Made by a program: the position numbers and the translations under genes
Assembly (NCBI GenBank): GCA_050245975.1
Contig: JBFWWW010000091.1
Location: forward strand, 1-14,470
Length of the DNA stretch: 14,470 nucleotides
Reading direction: 5' to 3'
Origin: JBFWWW01 sp050245975
Lineage (GTDB): Bacteria > Pseudomonadota > Alphaproteobacteria > Rhizobiales > Hyphomicrobiaceae
The notes under the pieces: model-generated
What the model saw: the letters and a program-made list of their open reading frames with translations, nothing else
Told to the model about the DNA's origin: nothing
The model's database searches: none
Shown here: positions 7,254 to 14,200 of the stretch, one piece after another
Layout of the letters: the number at the start of each line of letters is the position of its first letter
Numbering within the stretch: position 1 is the first letter of the stretch

Positions 7254-8339
7254 ATGATGCTACAGATTCGACGGTCCGCATGGCTGCTGGCGGGATGCGC
7301 CGCGCTTTTGCTCGCGAGCCCGGCGCTGGCCAAGCCCACGCTGCTCTTCGACGTCGCAAGCGGAAAGGTCCTCTACGCGGAAGACCAGGATGACCTTTGG
7401 CATCCCGCATCGCTGACCAAGATCATGACCGCCTATCTGACATTCGAGGCGCTCAAGACCGGCAAGCTCAGCATGGACGCCAAAATTCCTGTATCGGAGC
7501 TGGCTTTCAGCCAGCCGCCGAGCAAGGTGGGCCTGCCCGTCGGCGCAGAGATGCCGGTAGAGACGGCAATTCAGGCGTTGATCGTAAAGTCGGCGAACGA
7601 CGTCGCCATCATGCTCGCGGAGGCCATCGCCGGCTCGCAGGATGCGTTCGTGGAGCGGATGAACGCCACTGCCGCCCGTCTCGGCATGACGCGCACGAAG
7701 TTCGTCAATGCGAACGGATTGCCGGCGGCGGAGCAGGTCACGACGGCGCGCGATCTCGCAAAGCTGTCGCGCGTCGTGCTGGCCGAGTATCCGCAGTATG
7801 CCAGTCTCTGGGGACAGGCGGACATGCATCTGGGCAAGCGCCGTCTGCGCACGCACAATGGCTTGCTGAAATCCTACGAGGGCGCGGACGGGCTCAAAAC
7901 CGGGTTCATCTGCGATTCAGGGTACAACGTGGTCGCGAGCGCGACCCGCGACGGGCATCGGCTGATCGCGGTCGTACTCGGCGAGATATCGGGCCATGAG
8001 CGCAGCGTGCGCGCGGCAGCACTGCTGGAGCATGGTTTCAACACGTATGACTGGAAAACGATGCTGGCCAGCGCCAGTGTCGACTCGATGCCGATGCCGA
8101 TGGATGTGAAGCCTGCGCCGAGCATGCGTGCCAGCGTCGTGAGCTGGGATTGCAACGGTCGGCATAGGCCCGTCGCCAAGCGCCGCCAGACCAAGCTGCA
8201 GGCAGCTCGGGCGGCCGCCAAGAAGGCCCGGACTGAAGCCGCGGCCAAGACGAAGGTCAAAACTGCCGAGCACAAGGCGCCCGAGAAGGCACCGAAGCCA
8301 GCGCCGGCAAAGGCTCCGGCGTCTGCCAAGGCAAACTAG
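7254..8339 (+). CDS. D-alanyl-D-alanine carboxypeptidase (peptidase S11, low-molecular-mass PBP)
   Basis: Periplasmic serine D,D-carboxypeptidase that trims the terminal D-Ala of peptidoglycan stem peptides. 361 aa. Seen: Sec signal peptide (about 1-26, ending ALA|K), then the three active-site motifs S53-L-T-K56, S113-A-N115 and K215-T-G217, in the usual spacing. After about residue 300 the protein has a Lys/Ala/Pro-rich low-complexity tail (about 307-361) in place of the C-terminal membrane-anchoring helix of E. coli DacA or the SPOR domain of some relatives; the tail may bind the anionic wall or be disordered. Two adjacent ATG codons (7254, 7257) are possible starts; AAGG is 4 or 7 bases upstream, which favours the second. 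Convergent with the next gene, with only 3 bases between stops. Confidence 0.95.
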   Translation: MMLQIRRSAWLLAGCAALLLASPALAKPTLLFDVASGKVLYAEDQDDLWHPASLTKIMTAYLTFEALKTGKLSMDAKIPVSELAFSQPPSKVGLPVGAEMPVETAIQALIVKSANDVAIMLAEAIAGSQDAFVERMNATAARLGMTRTKFVNANGLPAAEQVTTARDLAKLSRVVLAEYPQYASLWGQADMHLGKRRLRTHNGLLKSYEGADGLKTGFICDSGYNVVASATRDGHRLIAVVLGEISGHERSVRAAALLEHGFNTYDWKTMLASASVDSMPMPMDVKPAPSMRASVVSWDCNGRHRPVAKRRQTKLQAARAAAKKARTEAAAKTKVKTAEHKAPEKAPKPAPAKAPASAKAN

Positions 8340-8342
8340 CGC

Positions 8343-8609
8343 CTACACGATCAGTTCGAGCTTCCGTTCCCGGAACGGGCAGCCATCAACGGAATCCGGG
8401 CTCTCATCGATCTCGACTTCGGGCTTTGGAGCGTCGTTGCGCTGGCCTGTACGTGGCCCGGCAGGGGGTGGTGCATCCGGTGCCTTCGCCCCTTTTTCAA
8501 CGGCGGTGGGAGGTTGCCGGGAGGCCTGGGCCAGTGCGGCGCTGCCGCCAGCTCCAATCGTCAATCCCAGCGAGCAGCCTATCGCCAGCATTGCGCCAAG
8601 GACCTTCAT
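8343..8609 (-). CDS. Small secreted protein of unknown function (88 aa)
   Basis: Not assigned to a family. Seen: an N-terminal Sec signal peptide (about 1-27, ending ALA|Q), a Pro/Ala/acidic low-complexity middle (30-72), and a compact C-terminus DGCPFRERKLELIV (75-88) that looks like the only ordered part. The mature protein has one cysteine (C77). A cysteine at 12 inside the hydrophobic core is not a good lipobox, so signal peptidase I cleavage is more likely. The start is fixed by GGAGGG five bases before the ATG at 8609; the same frame is open up to 8897, but that extension has no signal-peptide logic. Expected location is the periplasm. Confidence 0.75.
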   Translation of the reverse strand: MKVLGAMLAIGCSLGLTIGAGGSAALAQASRQPPTAVEKGAKAPDAPPPAGPRTGQRNDAPKPEVEIDESPDSVDGCPFRERKLELIV

Positions 8610-8620
8610 TCCAGCCCTCC
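8610..8620 (-). promoter_or_regulatory. RBS deciding the start of the 88-aa protein
   Basis: GGAGGG (8620-8615) lies five bases before the ATG at 8609-8607. It selects this start over further upstream in-frame positions and places the signal peptide at the N-terminus. Confidence 0.75.
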
Positions 8621-8700
8621 TGATTCCAGCCGCCTGCGTCCAGGAAACCACTGTGCCGTATCGGCTCGCAAGGGCATCCGGGGATCGTGTCTTTCTGGCG

Positions 8701-8721
8701 GCGGATCGCGGTCCGATCCGC
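8701..8721. repeat. Inverted repeat, 8-bp arms
   Basis: GCGGATCG and CGATCCGC are perfect inverted arms separated by CGGTC. It lies in the divergent region between the 88-aa gene (minus) and the 74-aa gene (plus), and could be an operator or a hairpin. Confidence 0.6.
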
Positions 8722-8735
8722 ATTAACCCGTTAAT
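8722..8735. repeat. AT-rich palindrome ATTAAC-CC-GTTAAT
   Basis: Perfect 6-bp inverted arms around two bases, directly abutting the preceding GC-rich inverted repeat. The two TTAA cores are 4 bases apart, not the 7 of a CtrA box. A dimeric regulator site is a reasonable reading. Confidence 0.55.
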
Positions 8736-8810
8736 CCTCTCCGATGGCCGTGTGGCTTCGATCTTGCTTCTACCAAGGCTATCGACACGCCGACCATAGG
8801 ACCAAATGCG

Positions 8811-9035
8811 ATGCCTGCCGCATGGCAGCCGGAAGAAGATGTGACGCCGTGCCCGGGGGAGGTGGAGACCCTTGCCGAGGTGCTCGAGGGGCGTCACGGC
8901 GCCTATGCGGCCGACGTCGCCGACTTCTTCTCAACGTTCCATAGCCTGAAGGGGGACACGGGCCGCTGCTGGGCCTGGGCCGGGGTCGCCGAGCGCGTAC
9001 GCCAGCGATCGGTGGCGCGCGAAACCGAGCAATAG
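8811..9035 (+). CDS. Small protein of unknown function (74 aa)
   Basis: Probable short cytosolic protein with no signal peptide. Seen: an acidic N-terminus, then a predicted helix-rich core (about 19-65) with VLEGRHGAYAADVADFF (24-40), HSLKGDTGRCWAWAGVAERV (44-63) and a charged end. The patterned hydrophobic and Trp residues and the conserved-looking GRCWAW block argue for a real protein rather than a chance frame. I do not recognise a named family. The start ATG at 8811 has only a weak AGG 10 bases upstream, so the N-terminus is uncertain. It is divergent from the 88-aa gene and convergent with the CAP lipoprotein gene. Confidence 0.6.
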   Translation: MPAAWQPEEDVTPCPGEVETLAEVLEGRHGAYAADVADFFSTFHSLKGDTGRCWAWAGVAERVRQRSVARETEQ

Positions 9036-9063
9036 CGCTTGTCTTCTCGGTCGCCGCGCAGAC

Positions 9064-9732
9064 TTAAAGCGAAGAACCGATCACAAGCGTCCAGAAGGTC
9101 TTGAACTCGGTCTTGGGGTCCTGCACCAGCGCGATACCCATGTCGGCCGCATCCGGCAGCAACAGGTTCTTGTTGTGGGCCGGGCTTTCCTTCCAGCCGC
9201 GCATGACCTCATCGATCGATATCTGCCCGGTGCCGACATTTTCGGCCGTGATGCGGGCGTGGTAGCCGGTGCGCTTCACCCGGTCCCAGGGGTTCGAGCC
9301 ATCGGAGCCATAATGGGAAATCCGATCCCACTTTGCGAGGTCGCGCGAATGCGCCTTGGCCGCTTCCGCCAGAGCGGTATTGAGCTTGAGAGGCTTGAGC
9401 CCCTTTTCCTTTCGGTAGGCGTTGATCAGGTCGCGGGCGCGGCTCGGATCGAGGGCCGTGTGCGAGTAGTCACGATCGCTCAGTGCGCCGGCCGGCGCCT
9501 TGGCAAAGGAGTTCGCCGGAACCTGCGCATCGTTCTTCGCAACGCGCGTCCTCCTGGCTGCCGGTGTCGGAACGTTGACGTCGCTTCCGGCGCCCAGCAG
9601 TCCGCCCCCGGACGAGCGCGCTGCCGGCAGAGGCTGGGTCGATTCAGCCAGACCCGACGACAGCGGCATGGCATTGAGGCTGCAGCCGGCGAGCAGCAGC
9701 GCTGATAGCAGTGCAAACGCGACGCGATACAT
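9064..9732 (-). CDS. CAP-domain (SCP/PR-1-like) lipoprotein
   Basis: Predicted envelope lipoprotein with a CAP domain (CAP: Cys-rich secretory, antigen 5, PR-1). Bacterial members are secreted or envelope proteins of mostly unknown function. 222 aa. Seen: lipoprotein signal with lipobox LLAGC (Cys17 is the lipidation site), a Ser/Pro/Ala-rich linker (about 18-90), then the CAP domain (about 98-222) with the putative tetrad H128, H140, E164 and H186 in HSRDLAKW, ISHYGSD, ENVGTG and GWKESPAHN, and a closing FWTLVIG strand. The frame opens 7 codons earlier at a GTG, but GGGGGAG sits 7 bases before the ATG at 9732, so that ATG is the start. The upstream region carries a CtrA-like box. Confidence 0.9.
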   Translation of the reverse strand: MYRVAFALLSALLLAGCSLNAMPLSSGLAESTQPLPAARSSGGGLLGAGSDVNVPTPAARRTRVAKNDAQVPANSFAKAPAGALSDRDYSHTALDPSRARDLINAYRKEKGLKPLKLNTALAEAAKAHSRDLAKWDRISHYGSDGSNPWDRVKRTGYHARITAENVGTGQISIDEVMRGWKESPAHNKNLLLPDAADMGIALVQDPKTEFKTFWTLVIGSSL

Positions 9733-9746
9733 AAGAGCACTCCCCC
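9733..9746 (-). promoter_or_regulatory. RBS deciding the start of the CAP lipoprotein
   Basis: GGGGGAG (9746-9740) is spaced 7 bases from ATG (9732). The upstream GTG candidate (9753) would place this ribosome site inside the coding region and lengthen the lipoprotein signal unnecessarily. Confidence 0.75.
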
Positions 9747-9791
9747 GCCTCACCGTGCGGATCTCAATCTCCCGAGCATGCTCCTCAGCCG

Positions 9792-9806
9792 TTAACCGGC
9801 CATTAA
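9792..9806. promoter_or_regulatory. Candidate CtrA box upstream of the CAP lipoprotein gene
   Basis: TTAA-CCGGCCA-TTAA matches the alphaproteobacterial CtrA consensus TTAA-N7-TTAA exactly. It lies 60-74 bases upstream of the CAP lipoprotein start, a promoter-proximal distance. A perfect 10-bp palindrome GAGCATGCTC (9774-9783) lies between it and the gene. Confidence 0.5.
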
Positions 9807-9926
9807 AGCTAACGCTTGCTGACGAGATTCGAGTCGCGAACCCGACCCTCTTTCATCGATGCGCGTGCCCAGGTTTCCCTGGCAACACAGAACATGCCAA
9901 TCATGTCGCCAATTTGGCCGATCTGC

Positions 9927-9943
9927 CCGGGGGTTAGCCCCGG
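9927..9943. repeat. GC-rich inverted repeat
   Basis: CCGGGG and CCCCGG, 6-bp perfect arms around GTTAG. No T run follows on either strand, so an intrinsic terminator is unlikely. Confidence 0.5.
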
Positions 9944-10058
9944 TGTTGCCGATACCGGAACGCCCGGCGGGAAGCATTCGATCCTAGGGAGAGGCGTGGA
10001 CATCCGGCGCAAGTTCTTGAAAATGGTCGTTAGCCTTCAGTGATTCGCGCGTCTGCCG

Positions 10059-10076
10059 CGGCGGCATGGGCCGCCG
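10059..10076. repeat. Hairpin in the leader of the winged-helix gene
   Basis: CGGCGGC and GCCGCCG, 7-bp all-GC perfect arms around ATGG, 62 bases upstream of the ATG at 10138. It could be an mRNA leader hairpin or an operator. Confidence 0.5.
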
Positions 10077-10124
10077 GTGTGGGGATTCGCGGTCCTTGGC
10101 GCGTGCTCGCGTACTATCGAGGAC

Positions 10125-10137
10125 GGGAGGGCAGGCT
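10125..10137 (+). promoter_or_regulatory. RBS deciding the start of the 370-aa protein
   Basis: GGGAGGG (10125-10131) is followed by 6 bases and ATG at 10138. The upstream in-frame ATG at 10066 has no ribosome site and lies within the GC-rich hairpin, so it was rejected. Confidence 0.75.
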
Positions 10138-11250
10138 ATGGAGGCCGCCATCCGCGATGCCCCTGGCTCGGCCGCGCTTCTGGATGCAGCGCATGTCAGC
10201 GGCGTCGTTCTCGTTCGTATCGCTGCGGCTCTGACCGGGGTGTCCCGGGCCGAGCTGCAGCGGGACATGGCGCCCCTGATGGCGCACAAGCTGTCGCCTG
10301 CGGACCTGAGGGCCCTGATCGAGCGCGAAACCGCCTCGCTCGTTGCGCAAGGGCTTGCTGCGCCGCGAGGCCAGAAGATCGAGGCCACCGACGCCGGCAT
10401 GGCGCGCGCCACGGCTTTTCTCGGCACGAAAGGGCCGTTGCCCCGGCTGTGGGACGATGTGCGCGACCTGCGCCTGGTGGCGCGGGCGCTTGGTCTGCAA
10501 GGCGAGACGCCGCGGCGACTTAAGGCTCTGGCGCGACTTGAAGGATTGCGCGCGGCCATCGTGCTGCGCGCCTTCAACCTGAAGATAAAGGGCGCGGCAA
10601 CGCCGCAGCGCCTGCGAACCGCCCTCGCAGCGGTCGCGCTGGAACGCGCGTTCGGCAACCGCAGCAAGACGGGCCTCGATCGCAAGACGCTATCGGCCGG
10701 CCAGGCTCGCAAGCTGGCCGAAGGGCTGCTGCAGCGTCCGCGCGTATGCGGCACGGACAGTCGCCTCGTGGCTGCGCTTGCCGCCGATCATGTGGGAGCG
10801 CTTCAGCCGGAGCTGACCGCACTGCGAACCGCGGTGCTGCGCCGCTTCATCGAGCGGCAGGGCTCGGGGGAGGATTTCCCTCCGCCTCCCCGTCCCGTGA
10901 AGGCGACGGCACGCAAGGCGACCATTGTCCAGCTTCCGCCGCCGACCGGGCGGCCGGATCTCGCGACATTCGCCGGTGAGGTGCGCCGTCATGCGACGTC
11001 TCAGGCGGAAGGGTGGCAAGGCAACCGTAAGGCGTATATCTCTCGCGTATGGCGATCGATTCGTCAGGCGCAGGCGGGGTGGGGTCTCTCCGAGATCGAG
11101 TTCAAGTGCATGCTCGCCGAGGCGCATCGCGCAGGTGCGACTGTCCTGGCCAGCGCTGACTTGAAAGACAATAAGAATATCAAAGACATCCAAGAGTCGG
11201 CCGTCGTCTACAAAAACACCGTGTTCCATTTTGTACGCGTCGACAGTTGA
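10138..11250 (+). CDS. Unknown protein with predicted winged helix, partner of the STAND-HerA ATPase
   Basis: 370 aa, cytosolic, basic, no named family recognised. Seen: a helix-rich N-terminus (1-45), a probable winged helix (about 50-97: LSPADLRALIERETASLVAQ at 53-72, then a strand pair with PRGQKIEATDAG), a long alpha-helical middle (about 100-245), a proline-rich linker (about 246-270), and a separate C-terminal domain (about 275-368) with FKCMLAEAHRAGATVLASAD (322-341) and an end FHFVRVDS (363-370). The last part looks like helices followed by a beta hairpin and could be a second winged helix. The protein has no visible catalytic motif, so a DNA-binding, sensor or adaptor role for the ATPase is the likeliest inference. 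The stop is followed by a 47-base gap before the ATPase gene, so the two are very probably co-transcribed. The start is set by GGGAGGG six bases upstream. Confidence 0.75.
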   Translation: MEAAIRDAPGSAALLDAAHVSGVVLVRIAAALTGVSRAELQRDMAPLMAHKLSPADLRALIERETASLVAQGLAAPRGQKIEATDAGMARATAFLGTKGPLPRLWDDVRDLRLVARALGLQGETPRRLKALARLEGLRAAIVLRAFNLKIKGAATPQRLRTALAAVALERAFGNRSKTGLDRKTLSAGQARKLAEGLLQRPRVCGTDSRLVAALAADHVGALQPELTALRTAVLRRFIERQGSGEDFPPPPRPVKATARKATIVQLPPPTGRPDLATFAGEVRRHATSQAEGWQGNRKAYISRVWRSIRQAQAGWGLSEIEFKCMLAEAHRAGATVLASADLKDNKNIKDIQESAVVYKNTVFHFVRVDS

Positions 11251-11269
11251 CCGGCGTCAGAGAGCCGGT
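11250..11269 (+). repeat. Intercistronic hairpin between the winged-helix and ATPase genes
   Basis: ACCGGC and GCCGGT, 6-bp perfect arms around an 8-base loop, starting at the last base of the stop codon. No T run follows, so it is not a typical terminator. It may stabilise or process the mRNA or tune the ratio of the two proteins. Confidence 0.5.
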
Positions 11270-11297
11270 TGCGAGGTGTGAAAGGATCGGGGAATAC

Positions 11298-14200
11298 ATG
11301 CAGTCCGAAGCTCAGGTCGCGCCGCAGCGGGAAAAGATTTCTGCGGCGTTTGAGCATAGCATCACCTGGGAGGACGATATCTGGCGGGCCGACCCCGTCG
11401 ATGTCGAGGAGGTGCACGCCAAGGCGCGGCGCAAGTTCGCCGATCTGCTGGCTGCCGTCACCGCCGAGCGCGGTCCTCAGGTGCAGGCGCGGATCCTGCT
11501 GTTCCATGGGCAGTCCGGCGCGGGCAAGACTCACCTCATTCGCGCATTGCGTACGTCGGCGCATCGCGCCGGCAAGGCCTACTTCGGCTATGCGCAGATG
11601 ACGCCGGACGTCGGCAACTACGCCGACTACTTTCTGCGCCGTCTCGTGAACTCGCTGGAAAAGCCTTACGATCCCGACACGCAGTCCGAAAGCGGACTGG
11701 CGCGCCTTACGAATGCGCTCGTGGCGGACTGCGATGCGGTGTCTCCCGAGGCGCTGGAGAAGCTGCGCGAGGCGAAGCTGTCGGAAGCGGCCCTTGCCGA
11801 TCTCGTCCTCAAGCTCGCGGACGGAATCGTTGCGGCGCCCCGTTTTGCCGAGCACGAGCTCGACATCAATATCATTCGCGCGCTCCTCTATCTGCAGCGC
11901 TCCGATCCGCGCATCGATCAGCGCGTGCGGCAGTATCTCTATGGCCGGCCGCTGACGGACCTGTCGCATCAGGGCGTCGCCGCGCTCGACCCCAATACGG
12001 GAGAAGGCCGCGCCTTCGAGATCATCGAGTCGCTCGGCCGGCTGATGTGGGCGGTCGATCGCTCCGCGCTCGTCTTCTGCATCGACCAGGTCGAGGATCT
12101 CCGGTTCTTCGAGGACTATCAGGAGCGCTTCCAGCGGGCGGCGCGCGATCTGATTCAGATCGCCAACCGCGTTCCGACCTCCATCGTCCTCATCTCGTGC
12201 CTCGGCGATTTCTACGACAAGGTGCGCGAGGTGCTGGCGCAGTCCTATATCGACCGCATCGAAAAGGCGGGCCCCGTGCCCCTGATCGAGACGCGCACCG
12301 CGGACGAGGCGCGCCTCATCATCGCCAAGCGCCTGCAGCGCGACGGCAAGGCGGCCGATCTCGGCAAGGTTTTCGGTCCGCAGTTCCTCGAGGAGCTTTC
12401 CGGGCTCTCGACGCGCCGACTTCTGGAGCTCGCCCAAAGCCGTTGCGCCGGCGAGGAGCCCGAGGCCGAGGAACCGGTAGCGGAGGAGCGCGGCGGGTTC
12501 GTCTCGGCGCTCGCGGCTGCGCTCGGGTTCGGCCTGGCGGCAAACGATACCGACGTGTCAGAGGCCGAGGTTGATTTCCGGCCGCATTGGGAGCGCTTCA
12601 ACGCCGACGCGGAAGCGGAAATCTCCGGCGACGACCAGGATCTCATGGACATCCTGTCGGCGGCACTCGGGCTCGCGCGCGATGAATGCGCCGGCGCGGT
12701 CGACGTCAAGGTGCGCCGTGTCAGCGGCAGCGATGACACACCCGCCATCGACATAACGCTGCGTCCGGCGTCCGGTCCTGCGGCGGACGTGCGTGTGTTT
12801 CTCTGCAACCGTCCGACACAGGGCGGCGGGCTGAAGCGCCAGCTGGACAAGGTTATCGGTCAGATGGCGGGCAAGGCGTGCTTCATGTTGCGCGCCAGCG
12901 AATTCCCGGTCACCAAAAAGAAGAACCAGACCACCAGTGCATTGCGCAAATTCCGCGAAAGCGGTGGGCGGACGCTTGTCGTTCCCATGGCGGAGTGGGA
13001 GCGCATGATGACGGTGCGCGAGTTTCACGCGCATCATCGCCAGGACGCCGGTTTTGGCCGCTGGTTCCAGCAGGCGAAGCTGCTCTCGGGGCTGCAGGTC
13101 ATCGCGCAGCTGCTGCGTCTCGACACGCGGACGCGCGCCAGGCCGGAGTCGGTCGACGACACGCTCGCGGATGACACGCCGGTCATCGAGGACGCCGTCG
13201 CGCAGGGCGCGGAAAGCCGTGGCGAGCCGGCGCTGGGCAACGTGCACAACGCCGATTGGACGGGTTGGGGAGGCGGCTTCGCGGGGGAAACCTCGAAGCC
13301 GGAGGATGACCTTCCCCTGTCCGTGATCCTCGATGAGGATGGCGACGTGTCGGGCAGCATTCTGGCCGGGCGCGGCACCGGCGCGAACAAACCCAACAAG
13401 CCGATCACCCTGAACAAGGACGTTCTGAAGCGCCACGCCGCCGTTCTAGGCGGCTCGGGATCGGGCAAGACGACACTCGCGCTGTGTCTTATCGAGCAAC
13501 TGCTGCTCAAAGGCATTCCGGCGGTGCTGATCGACCGCAAGGGCGACCTGTGCTCCTACGCCAACCCCGAGGTCTGGCGCGAGTTCGAGGGCGAAGGCGT
13601 CGAGCGGCGCGGCGAGCGTGAAAAGCTTGCCGATTCCATCGACGTGGCGGTCTACACGCCCGGCCGGTCGTCGGGCCGTCCCATTTCCATCACGCTGCTT
13701 CCCAACGGGATCAACGAGCTGCCCGAACACGAGCAGCAGCTGCTCGCAAACCTTTCGGCTGCGGCGCTGGGCGAAATGCTGCACCTGAAGAATTCGGCCA
13801 CGCACCAGAAGCAGTCGGGCACGCTGTCCGTGGCCCTTCGCATTCTCGGCGGCCGCTTCTCGAAGGAAGTGACGCTCGCGGACCTGATCCATCTCCTCGA
13901 GGAGGAGGATCCCGAGCTTGCCGAGCTGACCCATCGAATGGATCCCTCCGGCAAGCTGCGACGTGATCTCGTCGCGCAACTCGACAGTCTGCGGCACCGC
14001 AACTCGGCGCTCTTCGAGGCGGGCGGCGAATCCCTGCGCATGGAGTCGCTGCTGGGCATCGGCCCCTACCGGCGTCCGGATCGGCGCACCCGCCTGTCGA
14101 TCATCTACACGGGGTTCCTGGGCGACAACGAGAACATCCTGTTCTGGATCGCCCAGTTCCTATCCGAGGCCCTGCGCTTCTGTCAGCGCAACCCGAACGA

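Larger units (their letters stand above)
9733..10137. other. 405-base stretch without a convincing gene
   Basis: Divergent intergenic region between the CAP lipoprotein (minus) and the winged-helix/ATPase pair (plus). It contains the CtrA-like box, a CCGGGG-GTTAG-CCCCGG hairpin (9927-9943) and a GC-rich hairpin (10059-10076). The open frames here (for example minus 10012-9809, 67 codons) lack a ribosome site and a coding-like third-base pattern. No tRNA end, transposase remnant or attachment repeat was seen. Confidence 0.6.

Noticed and set aside
8722..8735. CtrA box reading of ATTAACCCGTTAAT
   Set aside because: The TTAA cores are separated by 4 bases, whereas the CtrA motif needs 7. Reported as a plain palindrome instead.
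9927..9943. Intrinsic terminator reading of the CCGGGG/CCCCGG hairpin
   Set aside because: No T run on either side in either direction, and no gene ends close by.
9809..10012. Possible 67-codon minus-strand gene in the gap before the ATPase pair
   Set aside because: No Shine-Dalgarno sequence, mixed third-position composition, overlaps the inverted repeat at 9927-9943, and no recognisable fold. Kept only as part of the gap description.
10066..10137. Upstream ATG (10066) as start of the 370-aa protein
   Set aside because: No ribosome site, and it lies inside the hairpin loop and stem at 10059-10076. The ATG at 10138 has GGGAGGG at ideal spacing.
11208..12437. Minus-strand open frame of 409 codons opposite the large ATPase
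   Set aside because: It lies opposite the Walker motifs of the N-terminal ATPase, shows no recognisable motif, and is explained by codon bias on the coding strand. The same holds for minus 13436-12558.
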